A stretch of 64,000 bases of DNA. Source: Symsagittifera roscoffensis. Taxonomy: Eukaryota > Xenacoelomorpha > Acoela > Convolutidae. Location of the stretch: the NCBI RefSeq assembly GCF_963678635.1, contig NC_087064.1, forward strand, positions 53,712,684 to 53,776,683. Reading direction: 5' to 3'. Position numbers and translations under genes: made by a program. The notes under the pieces were generated by a model. It made no database searches and was not told where the DNA came from. It saw only the letters and a list, made by a program, of their open reading frames with translations. Shown in pieces: positions 22,856 through 37,093 of the stretch; the stretch's first letter is position 1; each line of letters begins with the position of its first letter.

Positions 22856-24385
22856 ACACATGGAATAATCTTGTCAATCACAGTTCAAAGATTTTTCACA
22901 ATTCGGGCAGGATAATCAAAGTCTACTACTAACGACTCATAGCGAACAACAGTGACATTTACGGTCAATCATTTACCTCCTTGGACTGGTCTTCTTTCAA
23001 GAAGGCAACTGAACACGAAAAGATAACTGCCAGATAACTTTTTCTACAAACTTAAAGCCCAACGATAGCAGGTACAATATTGACTGGATGACAGCACAGT
23101 TGGACGACAAGATAAATTCAGCAGAGTCAGAACTAGAAAAGCTCAAAGCGGAAATTGCCTCCTTCTTAACTCCTCAACCAAATTCAAGCAGACGAAAACG
23201 TAGAGGAGCCGCTCTGGCAGCTGCAGCCGTAATTTCAGTGGGACTCTTCGGAAGTGGAACCATGTTGGGAAATGACCAAAAATTGTGGACTAGAAGGGAT
23301 CTTTGGATTATGTCAACAAATAATTAAATAAAACGTGGCTAATATTGCACACCGTTTAGATTATTCCCGTTTACTAGCTAAGAATACCCAGGAGTTCAAG
23401 ACAAACACGGATGAAAATTTTTATCTAACCTCATCTGATCTATTGGAGTTCAACCGAGTGCAACAAGAAATTGTGAAGATTCAGGAGCGCATTTGAGATA
23501 ACATAAAATCTCAGATGGAGACGATGTCGAAACATGTCTACATCCTACGAGACTGTTTTCAGTTATGAATTTTGCGCCAGCAACTAAATTTCATTTGTGA
23601 TACACTCGCATCTTTGATGAGCATGATGTTCACTAATGTAAAGGCCTATAGAAATGCTCTCTATACCTACCAAATGAACACAGTTAACGCTATATCGTTT
23701 CTCCTCAACCAATTGCTCCCAATGTCATTTGTAACATAAGATTCGTTAATGGTCATTTTAGTAGAAGTGGGTGCGGAGCCAGCCGAGTCAAATGACCCTT
23801 TAACATTAGCATTACCCATTGAAATCATCTTCTATTATGAGTCAAAACTACTCAACTACGTTATCACAACATATGAGGGTCTCGTAATGCAATTGGCCAT
23901 TCCACTGGTATCCCGAAAGACTGCTTTCACGGTTTATGAAGTCAAGCCAGTTCCTATGCCACAATCATCGCAAAACACAGCATTGCGCTGGAAGTTAGAA
24001 CAACTTTTTCTAGCAGTGTCTGAAGACTCCATAAATGAGGCAGCTCTCGACCGTTTTCACTTACAAATATGTATTGGAAATGACCGCTACCAGATTTGCC
24101 ACGAGTCAACGGCAACAAAACATGGAAGTTTTTCTTGTTTATCAACTCTGTTCTGTAAAACTAGCATCGATGCTATCAAAGTATGCGATACAGAAGAATA
24201 TCTGCTACCCTCAACCGAAACGGCGGAAAACCTAGGATTGGAGTTTGGCTCATCACAGCAGCAAACAGCGAATACTCTACCCGCGAAACCTCAATTGATA
24301 CATCGATCACAGGATCTGGACAAATATTTCCAGGCTGCCAAATTTGTATAATAACCCTACACTGTGGAAGGCAGATAATAGTTTC
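22856..24385 (+). repeat. env: Env tandem unit A4
   Basis: ORFs 23,088-23,327 and 23,749-24,351 (200 aa). It shares AAVISVG with A2 but carries the ectodomain stop typical of A3/A5, so it is a mosaic of the two subtypes. Its 3' end matches the end of B2. Confidence 0.8.
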
Positions 24386-25914
24386 ACACATGGAATAATC
24401 TTGTCAATCACAGTTCAAAGATTTTTCACAATTCGGGCAGGATAAAAAAGTCTACTGCTAACGACTCATAGCGAACAACAGTGACAATTACGGTCAACCA
24501 TTTACTTCCTTGGACTGGTCTTTTTTCAAGAAGACAACTGAACACGAAAAGATAACTGCCAGGTAACTTTTTCTACACTCTTAAAGCCCAACGATAGCAG
24601 GTACAATATCGACTGGATGACAGCACAGTTGGACGACGAGATAAATTCAGCAGAGTCAGAACTAGAAAAGCTCAAAGCCGAAATTGCCTCCTTCTTAACT
24701 CCTCAGCCAAGTTCAAGCAGACAAAAACGTAGAGGAGCCGCTCTGGCAGCTGTAGCCGTAGCTTCAGTGGGACTCTTCGGAAGTGGAACCATGTTGGGAA
24801 ATGACCAAAAATTGTGGACTAGAAGGGATCTTTGGATTATGTCAACAAATAATTAAATAAAACGTGGCTAACATTGCACACCGTTTAGATTATTCCCGTT
24901 TACTAGCTAAGAATACCCAGGAGTTCAAGACAAACACGGATGAAAATTTTTATCTAACCTCATCTGATCTATTGGAGTTCAACCGAGTGCAACAAGAAAT
25001 TGTGAAGATTCAGGAGCGCATTTGAGATAACATAAAATCTCAGATGGAGACGATGTCGAAACTTGTCTACATCCTACGAGACTGTTTTCAGTTATGAATT
25101 TTGCGCCAGCAACTAAATTTCATTTGTGATACACTCGCATCTTTGATGAGCATGATGTTCACTAATGTAAAGGCCTATAGAAAAGCTCTCTATACCTACC
25201 AAATGAACACAGTTAACGCTATATCGTTTCTCCTCAACCAATTGCTCCCAATGTCACTTGTAACATAAGATCCGTTAATGGTCATTTTAGTAGAAGTGGG
25301 TGCGGAGCCAGCCGAGTCAAATGACCGTTTAACACTAGCAATACCCATCGAAATCATCTTCTATTATGAGTCAAAACTACTCAACTACGTTATCACAACA
25401 TATGAGGGTCTCGTAATGCATTTGGCCATTCCACTGGTATCCCGAAAGACTGCTTTCACGGTTTATGAAGCCAAGCCAGTTCCTATGCCACAATCATCGC
25501 AAAACACAGCATTGCGCTGGAAATTAGAACAACTTTTTCTAGCAGTGTCTGAAGACTCCATAAATGAGGCAGCTCTCGACCGTTTTCACTTACAAATATG
25601 TATTGGAAATGACCGCTACCAGATTTGCCACGAGTCAACGGCAACAAAACATGGAAGTTTTTCTTGTTTATCAACTCTGTTCTGTAAAACTAGCATTGAT
25701 GCTATCGAAGTATGCGATACAGAAGAATATCTGCTACCCTCAATCGAAACGGCGGAAAACCTAGGATTGGAGTTTGGCTCATCACAGCAGCAAACAGCGA
25801 ATACTCTACCCGCAAAACCTCAATTGATACATCGATCACAGGATCTGGACAAATATTTCCAGGCTGCCAAATTTGTATAATAACCCTACTCTGTGGAAGG
25901 CAGATAATAGTTTC
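24386..25914 (+). repeat. env: Env tandem unit A5
   Basis: ORFs 24,617-24,856 and 25,278-25,880 (200 aa). Marker variants RQKRR, VMHLAIPL and PSIETAEN are shared with B3, so A5 and B3 descend from one unit. It carries the ectodomain stop. Confidence 0.8.
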
Positions 25915-27444
25915 ACACATGGAATAATCTTGTCAATCACAGTTCAAAGATTTTTCACAATTCGGGCAGGATAATCAAAGTCTACTGCTAACGACTCATA
26001 GCGAACAACAGTGACATTTACGGTCAATCATTTAACTCCTTGGACTGGTCTTCTTTCAAGAAGACAACTGAACACGAAAAGATAACTGCCAGATAACTTT
26101 TTCTACAAACTTAAGGCCCAAAGATAGCAGGTACAATATCGACTGGATGACATCACAGTTGGACGACGAGATAAATGCAGCAGATTCAGAACTAGAAAAG
26201 CTCAAAGCGGAAATTGCCTCCTTCTTAACTCCTCAACCAAATTCAAGCAGACCAAAACGTAGAGGAGCCGCTCTGGCAGCTGCAGCCGTAGCTTCAGTGG
26301 GTTTCTTCGGAAGTGGAATCGTGTTGGGAAATGACCAAAAATTGTGCAATAGAAGGGATCTTTGGATTATGTCAACAAAGAAGTAAATAAAACGTGGCTA
26401 ATATTGCACACCGTTTAGATTATTCCCGTTTACTAGCTAAGAACACTCAGGAGTTCAAGACAAACACGAAAGAAAAATTTTATCTAACCTCATCTGATCT
26501 ATTGGAGTTCAACCGAGTGCAACAAGAAATTGTGAAGATTCAGGAGCGCATTTGAGAAAACATACAATCTCAGATGGAGATGATGTCGATAATTGTCTAC
26601 ACCCTACGAGACTGTTTTCAGTTATGAATTTCGCGCCAGCAAATAAATTTCATTTGTGATACACTCGCATCTTTGATGAGCATGATGTTCACTAATGTAA
26701 AAGCCTATAGAAATGCTCTCTATACCTACCAAATGAACACAGTTAACGCTATATCGTTTCTCCTCAACCAATTGCTCCCAATGTCACTTGTAACACAAGA
26801 TTCGTTAATGGTCATTTTAGTAGAAGTGGGTGCGGAGCCAGCCGAGTCAAATGACCATTTAACACTAGCAATGCCCATTGAAATCATCTTCTATTATGAG
26901 TCAAAACTACTCAACTACGTTATCACAACATATGAGGGTCTCGTAATGCAATTGGCTTTTCCACTGGCATCCCGAAAGACTGCTTTCGCGGTTTATGAAG
27001 CCAAGCCAGTTCCTATGCCACAATCATCGCAAAACACAGCATTGCGCTGGAAATTAGAACAACTTTTTCTAGCAGTGTCTGAAGACTCCATGAAGGAGGC
27101 AGCTCTCGACCGTTTTCACTTACAAATATGTATTGGAAGTGACCGCTACCAGCTTTCCCACGAGTCAACAGCAACAAAACATAGAAACTTTTCTTGTTTA
27201 TCATCTCAGTTCTGTAAAACTAGCATCGATGCTATCAAAGTATGCGATACAGAAGAATATCTGCTACCCTCAACCGAAACGGCGGAAAACCTAGGATTGG
27301 AGTTTGGCTCATCACAGCAGCAAACAGCGAATACTCTACGCGCGAAACCTCAATTGATACATCGATCACAGGATCTGGACAAATATTTCCAGGCTGCCAA
27401 ATTTGTATAATAACCCTACACTGTGGAAGGCGGATAATAGTTTC
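25915..27444 (+). repeat. env: Env tandem unit A6
   Basis: ORFs 26,147-26,386 and 26,673-27,410 (245 aa). The cleavage site reads RPKRR and the fusion segment VGFFGSGIV, both shared with B4. The ectodomain stop of A3-A5 is absent. Confidence 0.8.
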
Positions 27445-28226
27445 ACACATGGAATAATCTTGTCAATCACAGTTCAAAGATTTTTCACAATTCGGGCAGG
27501 ATAATCAAAGTCTACTGCTAACGACTCATAGCGAACAACAGTGACAATTACGGTCAACCATTTACTTCCTTGGACTGGTCTTCTTTCAAGAAGACAACTG
27601 AACACGAAAAGATAACTGCCAGATAACTTTTTCTACGAACTTAAAGCCCAACGATAGCAGGTACAATATCGACTGGATGACAGCAAAGTTGGGCGACGAG
27701 ATAAATTCAGCAGAGTCAGAAATAGAAAAGCTCAAAGCCGAAATTGCCTCCTTCTTAACTCCTCAGCCAAGTTCAAGCAGACAAAAACGTAGAGGAGCCG
27801 CTCTGGCAGCTGCAGCCGTAGCTTTAGTGGGACTCTTCGGAAGTGGAATCATGTTGGGAAATGACCAAAAATTGTGCACTAGAAGGGATCTTTGGATTAT
27901 GTCAACAAAGAAGTAAATAAAACGTGGCTAATATTGCACACCGTTTAGATTATTCCCGTTTACTAGCTAAGAACACTCAGGTTGAAGACAAACACGAATG
28001 AAAAAATTTATTTAACCTCATTTGATCTATTGGAGTTCAACCGAGTGCAACAAGAAATTGTGAAGATTCAGGAGCGCATTTGAGAAAACATACAATCTCA
28101 GATGGAGACGATGTCGAAACTTGTCTACATCCTACGAGACTGTTTTCAGTTATGAATTTTGCGCCAGCAACTAAATTTCATTTGTGATACACTCGCATCT
28201 TTGATGAGCATGATGTTCACTAATGT
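27445..28226 (+). repeat. env: Env tandem unit A7 (truncated)
   Basis: 782 bp. The 79-aa ORF (27,677-27,916, marker AESEIEK) is complete, but the unit stops inside the ectodomain at 'actaatgt', where block copy 2 begins. The counterpart is B5, which continues further. Confidence 0.85.
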
Positions 28227-28227
28227 G

Positions 28228-29014
28228 GCTTTGGCCTCTTCAAGGTGTGTTCCGCCGGATCAACATTCCCGTTGTGGGATCTTTGTGCTTTCTTATTTTG
28301 CAATATACTGCTGGTTGAGGTAACTTTGGCGTCATGTTGTACTTGCTTTATTTTGAGGCTGTGTAATTGATCGGTTTTATGTCAGTGATTTTCAAATGCT
28401 CATTAATTGCTCTCACTGCTCTCCTGACAGATGAACATATGTGGTACAAGTATTTTGCTAGAAGGTGTAGTAGCATTGACCCTATAAAGGAAGTGGTGAT
28501 GAAGATGAGTACCATCGTCAATGATGGTACATCGCTGTTTGGCTGCTATTTTTGGTTGCGGAATCGTCATGTCTTGGGTTAGTGGCCAGCTATTTCCACT
28601 AGGGAAACTATTTTTCTAATTTCAGGTCCCTGTACAAATTTTTCACGTAGGTGGCGCACCAAAGCTATTGCGGTTATAGTTTTTGTGTTATATGCTGGTA
28701 AGTTTTCTATTTGTGAGACTGTTCCGATAATGTGTTGGAGTGTGTCTGGTAGATTCAACTTGATTGTTGCAGCCGAAAGTGCTCTGCAAATTGCCAAGTC
28801 TGATCGCAGCTTGATGTGTGAACCTATTATCTGCCTTCCACAGTGTAGGGTTATTATACAAATTTGGCAGCCTGGAAATATTTGTTCAGATCCTGTGATC
28901 GATGTATCAATTGAGGTTTCGCGGGTAGAGTATTCGCTATTTGCTGCTGTAATGAGCCAAATTCCAATCCTAGGTTTTCCGCCGTTTCGTTTGAGGGTAG
29001 CAGATATTCTTCTG
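28228..29014 (-). pseudogene. env: Inverted env C-terminal ectodomain and membrane anchor, block 2
   Basis: Minus strand. Ectodomain end at 28,579-29,014, then three stops, then the membrane segment and tail at about 28,348-28,515. It is cut at 28,228, so the small basic ORF of the left arm is missing here. Open frame beyond 29,014 is antisense integrase. Confidence 0.6.
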
Positions 29015-29015
29015 T

Positions 29016-29704
29016 ACAAGTTTGCACTCACAGCAAAAGATGTTTTCTCCAAATATCTTTTTGCCGTACCACTCACAAACGGTCGCGCATAGACTATTGC
29101 TCGAGCACTTTCTCAATTGTTTTTTAAACACATCTAAATTCCTGAACAAATAACCACCGATCTGGGAACATCATATGTTGCAACATTAGTCAAAGAGCTA
29201 ACAATGATCCTGGAGGTGAATATCAAGCATGAAACCATGAAACACCCGCAATCACTAGCATTAGTAGAAAAAATGCATGCAGCCCTCAAACCAATTTTGG
29301 AGCCCAAAACAAACAGCGACTGGTCAGACTGGAGTCTGTACGTTAACCTAGCTAAATTTATACATAACATATCATTCTACTCGTCAATCAATTGCACCCC
29401 AAGTCAAATCTTCCTTGGAAGAATACCAGTCAAGCCCATAGGCATCCAATTTGGAACAAACAAACAAACTCGGGAAAAACTGACATACGACTGTCTAATT
29501 GGCTTACACGACAACATGATCAACACATACAAAAAGTCAAAAACCAGTATCATCAAAGCATACCACGGCTATAGATCTTACTACGATCGCAAAGACAAAG
29601 CTAAATCTCTGCAATTACACTCTCATTGTCTCCCTCTCAACCCAATCCTGACTACGCAGAACGACTTAGCGGCCAAAGCACATCAACTTTGGCTTCCATT
29701 CTAA
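29016..29704 (+). pseudogene. int: Integrase core fragment, block 2
   Basis: Same limits and same fusion joint as 16,328-17,015. The frame 29,204-29,704 (166 aa) keeps the second Asp (in the segment upstream of the ATG) and the catalytic Glu (LVEKMHAAL). N-terminal zinc region absent. Confidence 0.75.
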
Positions 29705-30975
29705 CGAATGAATTGAAAAGGTCTTGACTTCCTCTAATTACATAATTCGGAAGATAGGAACCAACTATACCCCATGCGTTCAACGGCTCCGCCTGAAACC
29801 GATTGCACCTCGTGCTCCATCTGGGGACATCGAAGTTATTGAACTGACAAAATTCATCGCGAATCCTTCACTAACAAAATTCAGATAGAAACCTCATCAT
29901 TTTGACCATCTTTTTGGAATTAGCTTAAACGAACCCGTCCTAACACAAACGGATCAACCTCAAGCAGATAACGCGACCAACACATCAGGAAAGGATATGG
30001 TGACCTTCACCATTGGATTACCAGCATTGTTTTCATTTCCACTTCTGCCCGATGCACTAGTTCCGGCAGCAGCAGAACAACGAGAACACCGATGCCGAAA
30101 ATAGAGATGATCTACCAATTTTCCCAGAACCAATGGACTTCCCACCTAGGAATGAACAAGAAACGAGTGCAGAACCAGAAGTTCACCATCAAATTACAAA
30201 TACCCGCGACGAAACAGCGGAATCAAACACAGAAGGAAGCAAATTACTCACTCCGAGAAGAAAATCATCGTCTCAGCCTTCAACGCCGAACAGCCATGAT
30301 CTGATTACCTCGGCTGCTACTGCATGACATCTACTAAAAATACCACGCGAAGACTTTCAACGGCGTTAACTACGAACACGGAAAGGTATCTTTGCGGAAC
30401 AATTACCACGTACATCACGAGCAGACACTTCTCCATTACGTGAACAACTACTACAACGAACCAAAGAACAGAAACATTCAAAACTCTCAACACTTCTAAA
30501 AAGGCCACAACAAAAAGAATCGCCGACTGTCGCAACGCCAGTGAACTCAACCATATCTTCTCGCAACAAGCAGTCTACACAACGGAAATCAAATAAGCTC
30601 AATATTTTTGGACCAGACGACTCGTCAATAAAATGGTAGCATGGTGAAACTTTTGACTTTGCAAGTAACCTTCTGCAATTTATCCCATCCTAGAAAGCAG
30701 TCAAAAACTGCTAGCATTCTGACATTATGCAGATTTCACCTCATTCGAAATCTTCAGAACTCATAAACAAAAAACTTCCGCCTGGAAGTTTTTTTTCCCT
30801 TTTACAACAATAATCACCGAAATTGGATATTCATACTCGTCCTTATCCGATACCCAACAGATGAACCATCTCCTCCTTACTTGGAAACATGCGTACATCA
30901 TCTCCAAAAATGTTATGGAACGACGAAATATAGCATCAGTATCAAAAATAAACCATGACCTCATTTTCGATGAGA
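29705..30975 (+). pseudogene. Pol C-terminus and env surface region, block 2
   Basis: Near-identical to 17,016-18,285, with the 64-aa frame at 30,133-30,327 unchanged. It leads into unit B1. Confidence 0.55.
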
Positions 30976-32505
30976 ACACATGGAATAATCTTATCAATCA
31001 CTTTTCAAAGGTTTTTCACAATTCGGGCAGGATAATCAAAGTCTACTGCTAACGACTCATAGCTAACAACAGTGGCATTTACGGTCAACCATTTACCTCA
31101 TTGGACTGGTCTTCTTTCAAGAAAACAACTGAACACGAAAAGATAACTGCCAGATAACTTTTTCTACAAACTTAAAGCCCAACGATAGCAGGTACAATAT
31201 CGACTGGATGACAGCACAGTTGGACGACGAGATAAATTCAGCAGAGTCAGAACTAGAAAAGCTCAAAGCCGAAATTGCCTCCTTCTTAATTCCTCAACCA
31301 AATTCAAGCAGACGAAAACGTAGAGGAGCCGCTCTGGCAGCGGCAGCCGTAGCTTCAGTGGGACTCTTCGGAAGTGGAATCATGTTGGGAAATGACCAAA
31401 AATTGTGGACTAGAAGGGATCTTTGGATTATGTCAACAAATAATTAAATAAAACGTGGCTAATATTGCACACCGTTTAGATTATTCCCGTTTACTAGCTA
31501 AGAATACTCAGGAGTTCAAGACAAACAAGGATGAAAAATCTTATCTAACATGATCTGATCTTTTGGAGTTCAACCGAGTGCAACAAGAAAATGTGAAGAT
31601 TCAGGAGCGCATTTGAGAAAACATACAATCTCAGATGGAGACGATGTCGAAAATTGTCTACATCCTACGAGACTGTTTTCAGTTATGAATTTCGCGCCAG
31701 CAAATTAATTTCATTTGTGATACACTCGCATCTTTGATGAGCATGATGTTCACTAATGTAAACGCCTATAGAGATGCTCTTTATACCTACCAAATGAACA
31801 CAGTTAACGCTATATCGTTTCTCCTCAACCAATTGCTCCCAAAGTCACTTGTAACACAAGATTCGTTAAAAGTTATTTTAGTAGAAGTGGGTGCGGAGCC
31901 AGCCGAGTCAAATGACCGTTTAACACCAGCAATGCCCAATGAAATCATCTTCTTTTATGAGTCAAAACTACTGAACTACCTTATCACAACATATGAGGGT
32001 CTCCTAATGCAATTGGTTATTCCACTGGCATCCCGAAAGACTGCTATCACGGTTTATGAAGCCATGCCAGTTCCTATGCCACAATCATCGCAAAACACAG
32101 CATTGCGCTGGAAATTAGATCAACCTTTTCTAGCAGTGTCTGAATACTTCGTGAAAGAGGCAGCTCTCGACCGTTTTCACTTACAAAAATGTATTGGAAA
32201 TGACCACTACCAGATTTGCCACGAGTCAACGGCAACAGAACATGGACACTTTTCTTGTTTATCAACTCTGTTCTGTAAAACTAGCATCGATTCTATCAAA
32301 GTATGCGACACAGAAGAATATCTGCTACCCTCAACCGAAACGGCGGAAAACCTAGGATTGGAGTTTGGCTCATCACAGCAGCAAACAGCGAATACTCTAC
32401 CCGCGAAACCTCAATTGATACATCGATCACAGGATCTGGACAAATATTTCCAGGCTGCCAAATTTGTATAATAACCCTACTCTGTGGAAGGCAGATAATA
32501 GGTTC
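30976..32505 (+). repeat. env: Env tandem unit B1
   Basis: ORFs 31,208-31,447 (79 aa) and 31,734-32,471 (245 aa). Very close to A1, including the KSLVTQDSL and MPNEII variants. Confidence 0.8.
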
Positions 32506-34035
32506 ACACATGGAATAATCGTGTCAATCACAGTTCAAAGATTTTTCACATTTCGGGCAGGATAATCAAAGTCTACTGCTAACGACTCATAGCGAACAAC
32601 AGTGACATTCACAATCAACCATTTACCTCCATGGACTGGTCTTCTTTCAAGAAGACAACTGAACACGAAACGATAACTGCCAGATAACTTTTTCTACAAA
32701 CTTAAAGCCCAACGATAGCAGGTACAATATTGACTGGATCACAGCACAGTTGGACGACGAGATAAATTCAGCAGAGTCAGAACTAGAAAAGCTCAAAGCG
32801 GAAATTGCCTCCTTCTTAACTCCTCAACCAAATTCAAGCAGACGAAAACGTAGAGGAGCCGCTCTGGCAGCTGCAGCCGTAATTTCAGTGGGACTCTTCG
32901 GAAGTGGAACCATGTTGGGAAATGACCAAAAATTGTGGACTGGAAGGGATCTTTGGATTATGTCAACAAATAATTAAATAAAACGTGGCTAATATTGCAC
33001 ACCGTTTAGATTATTCCCGTTTACTAGCTAAGAATACTCAGGAGTTCAAGACAAACACGGATGAAAATTTTTATCTAACCTCATCTGATCTATTGGAATT
33101 CAACCGAGTGCAACAAGAAATTGTGAAGATTCAGGAGCGCATTTGAGAAAACATACAATCTCAGATGGAGACGATGTCGAAAATTGTCTACATCCTACGA
33201 AACTGTTTTCAGTTATGAATTTCGCGCCAGCAAATAAATTTCATTTGTGATACACTCGCATCTTTGATGAGCATGATGTTCACTCATGTAAAAGCCTATA
33301 GAAATGCTCTCTATACCTACCAAACGAACACAGTTAACGCTATATCGTTTCTCCTCAACCAATTGCTCCCAATGTCACTTGTAACACATGATTCGTTAAT
33401 GGTCATTTTAGTAGAAGTGGGTGCGGAGCCAGCCGAGTCAAATGACCATTTAACACTAGCAATGCTCATTGAAATCATCTTCTATTATGAGTCAAAACTA
33501 CTCAACTACGTTATCACAACATATGAGGGTCTCGTAATGCAATTGGCCATTCCACTGGCATCCCGAAAGACTGCTTTCACGGTTTATGAAGCCAAGCATC
33601 TTCCTATGCCACAATCATCGCAAAACACAGCATTGCGCTGGAAATTAGAACAACTTTTTCTAGCAGTGTCTGAAGACTCCATGAAGGAGGCAGCTCTCGA
33701 CCATTTTCACTTACAAATATGTATTGGAAAAGACCGCTACCAGATTTGTCACGAGTCAACGGCAACAAAACATGGAAGTTTTTCTTGTTTATCAACTCTG
33801 TTCTGTAAAACTAGCATCGATGCTATCAAAGTATGCGATACAGAAGAATATCTGCTACCCTCAACCGAAACGGCGGAAAACCTAGGATTGGAGTTTGGCT
33901 CATCACAGCAGCAAACAGCGAATACTATACCCGCGAAACCTCAATTGATACATCGATCACAGGATCTGGACAAATATTTCCAGGCTGCCAAATTTGTATA
34001 ATAACCCTACACTGTGGAAGGCAGATAATAGTTTC
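32506..34035 (+). repeat. env: Env tandem unit B2 (mosaic)
   Basis: The ATG of the first ORF is changed to ATC at 32,738, leaving an open frame from 32,750. Ectodomain ORF 33,264-34,001 (245 aa). The 5' half and middle carry A2 variants (TYQTN, MLIEII), the later part GKDRYQICHES as in A3, and the 3' end as in A4. Confidence 0.8.
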
Positions 34036-35564
34036 ACACATGGAATAATCTTGTCAATCACAGTTCAAAGATTTTTCACAATTCGGGCAGGATAAAAAAG
34101 TCTACTGCTAACGACTCATAGCGAACAACAGTGACAATTACGGTCAACCATTTACTTCCTTGGACTGGTCTTTTTTCAAGAAGACAACTGAACACGAAAA
34201 GATAACTGCCAGGTAACTTTTTCTACACTCTTAAAGCCCAACGATAGCAGGTACAATATCGACTGGATGACAGCACAGTTGGACGACGAGATAAATTCAG
34301 CAGAGTCAGAACTAGAAAAGCTCAAAGCCGAAATTGCCTCCTTCTTAACTCCTCAGCCAAGTTCAAGCAGACAAAAACGTAGAGGAGCCGCTCTGGCAGC
34401 TGTAGCCGTAGCTTCAGTGGGACTCTTCGGAAGTGGAACCATGTTGGGAAATGACCAAAAATTGTGGACTAGAAGGGATCTTTGGATTATGTCAACAAAT
34501 AATTAAATAAAACGTGGCTAATATTGCAAACCGTTTAGATTATTCCCGTTTACTAGCTAAGAATACCCAGGAGTTCAAGACAAACACGGATAAAAAATTT
34601 TATCTAACCTCATCTGATCTATTGGAGTTCAACCGAGTGCAACAAGAAATTGTGAAGATTCAGGAGCGCATTTGAGATAACATAAAATCTCAGATGGAGA
34701 CGATGTCGAAACTTGTCTACATCCTACGAGACTGTTTTCAGTTATGAATTTTGCGCCAGCAACTAAATTTCATTTGTGATACACTCGCATCTTTGATGAG
34801 CATGATGTTCACTAATGTAAAGGCCTATAGAAATGCTCTCTATACCTACCAAATGAACACAGTTAACGCTATATCGTTTCTCCTCAACCAATTGCTCCCA
34901 ATGTCACTTGTAACATAAGATCCGTTAATGGTCATTTTAGTAGAAGTGGGTGCGGAGCCAGCCGAGTCAAATGACCGTTTAACACTAGCAATACCCATCG
35001 AAATCATCTTCTATTATGAGTCAAAACTACTCAACTACGTTATCACAACATATGAGGGTCTCGTAATGCATTTGGCCATTCCACTGGTATCCCGAAAGAC
35101 TGCTTTCACGGTTTATGAAGCCAAGCCAGTTCCTATGCCACAATCATCGCAAAACACAGCATTGCGCTGGAAATTAGAACAACTTTTTCTAGCAGTGTCT
35201 GAAGACTCCATAAATGAGGCAGCTCTCGACCGTTTTCACTTACAAATATGTATTGGAAATGACCGCTACCAGATTTGCCACGAGTCAACGGCAACAAAAC
35301 ATGGAAGTTTTTCTTGTTTATCAACTCTGTTCTGTAAAACTAGCATCGATGCTATCAAAGTATGCGATACAGAAGAATATCTGCTACCCTCAATCGAAAC
35401 GGCGGAAAACCTAGGATTGGAGTTTGGCTCATCACAGCAGCAAACAGCGAATACTCTACCCGCAAAACCTCAATTGATACATCGATCACAGGATCTGGAC
35501 AAATATTTCCAGGCTGCCAAATTTGTATAATAACCCTACTCTGTGGAAGGCAGATAATAGTTTC
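34036..35564 (+). repeat. env: Env tandem unit B3
   Basis: ORFs 34,267-34,506 and 34,928-35,530 (200 aa). It shares RQKRR, VMHLAIPL, PSIETAEN and the ectodomain stop with A5. Confidence 0.8.
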
Positions 35565-37093
35565 ACACATGGAATAATCTTGTCAATCACAGTTCAAAGA
35601 TTTTTCACAATTCGGGCAGGATAATCAAAGTCTACTGCTAACGACTCATAGCGAACAACAGTGACATTTACGGTCAATCATTTAACTCCTTGGACTGGTC
35701 TTCTTTCAAGAAGACAACTGAACACGAAAAGATAACTGCCAGATAACTTTTTCTACAAACTTAAAGCCCAACGATAGCAGGTACAATATCGACTGGATGA
35801 CAGCACAGTTGGACGACGAGATAAATTCAGCAGAGTCAGAACTAGAAAAGCTCAAAGCGGAAATTGCCTCCTTCTTAACTCCTCAACCAAATTCAAGCAG
35901 ACCAAAACGTAGAGGAGCCGCTCTGGCAGCTGCAGCCGTAGCTTTAGTGGGTTTCTTCGGAAGTGGAATCGTGTTGGGAAATGACCAAAAATTGTGCAAT
36001 AGAAGGGATCTTTGGATTATGTCAACAAAGAAGTAAATAAAACGTGGCTAATATTGCACACCGTTTAGATTATTCCCGTTTACTAGCTAAGAACACTCAG
36101 AGTTCAAGACAAACACGAAAGAAAAATTTTATCTAACCTCATCTGATCTATTGGAGTTCAACCGAGTGCAACAAGAAATTGTGAAGATTCAGGAGCGCAT
36201 TTGAGAAAACATACAATCTCAGATGGAGATGATGTCGAAAATTGTCTACACCCTACGAGACTGTTTTCAGTTATGAATTTCGCGCCAGCAAATAAATTTC
36301 ATTTGTGATACACTCGCATCTTTGATGAGCATGATGTTCACTAATGTAAAAGCCTATAGAAATGCTCTCTATACCTAACAAATGAACACAGTTAACGCTA
36401 TATCGTTTCTCCTCAACCAATTGCTCTCAATGTCACTTGTAACACAAGATTCGTTAATGGTCATTTTAGTAGAAGTGGGTGCGGAGCCAGCCGAGTCAAA
36501 TGACCATTTAACACTAGCAATGCCCATTGAAATCATCTTCTATTATGAGTCAAAACTACTCAACTACGTTATCACAACATATGAGGGTCTCGTAATGCAA
36601 TTGGCCTTTCCACTGGCATCCCGAAAGACTGCTTTCGCGGTTTATGAAGCCAAGCCAGTTCCTATGCCACAATCATCGCAAAACACAGCTTTGCGCTGGA
36701 AATTAGAACAACTTTTTCTAGCAGTGTCTGAAGACTCCATGAAGGAGGCAGCTCTCGACCGTTTTCACTTACAAATATGTATTGGAAGTGACCGCTACCA
36801 GCTTTCCCACGAGTCAACGGCAACAAAACATAGAAACTTTTCTTGTTTATCATCTCAGTTCTGTAAAACTAGCATCGATGCTATCAAAGTATGCGATACA
36901 GAAGAATATCTGCTACCCTCAACCGAAACGGCGGAAAACCTAGGATTGGAGTTTGGCTCATCACAGCAGCAAACAGCGAATACTCTACCCGCGAAACCTC
37001 AATTGATACATCGATCACAGGATCTGGACAAATATTTCCAGGCTGCCAAATTTGTATAATAACCCTACACTGTGGAAGGCGGATAATAGTTTC
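35565..37093 (+). repeat. env: Env tandem unit B4
   Basis: ORFs 35,797-36,036 and 36,382-37,059 (225 aa). The ectodomain frame is shortened by a unit-specific TAA (about 36,377, 'acctaacaa'). RPKRR and FFGSGIV pair it with A6. Confidence 0.8.

Larger units (their letters stand above)
15540..28226 (+). repeat. Large direct block duplication, copy 1 (~12.7 kb)
   Basis: It contains part of the inverted env tail, the env/integrase fusion, an integrase fragment, the pol-env spacer and the 7-unit env array. Copy 2 starts at 28,228 with the same sequence and the same fusion joint. The offset between copies is about 12,690 bases until the arrays diverge in unit number. Confidence 0.85.
18286..28226 (+). 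repeat. Array A: seven tandem env units of ~1,530 bp (last truncated)
   Basis: Six complete head-to-tail units and one partial. Unit starts, taken at the shared ACACAT joint, are 18,286, 19,816, 21,327, 22,856, 24,386, 25,915 and 27,445. Each unit runs from the env surface region through the cleavage site and fusion peptide to the env C-terminal ectodomain. Units 2 and 4 resemble each other, as do units 3 and 5, which points to duplication of a two-unit block. Confidence 0.95.
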
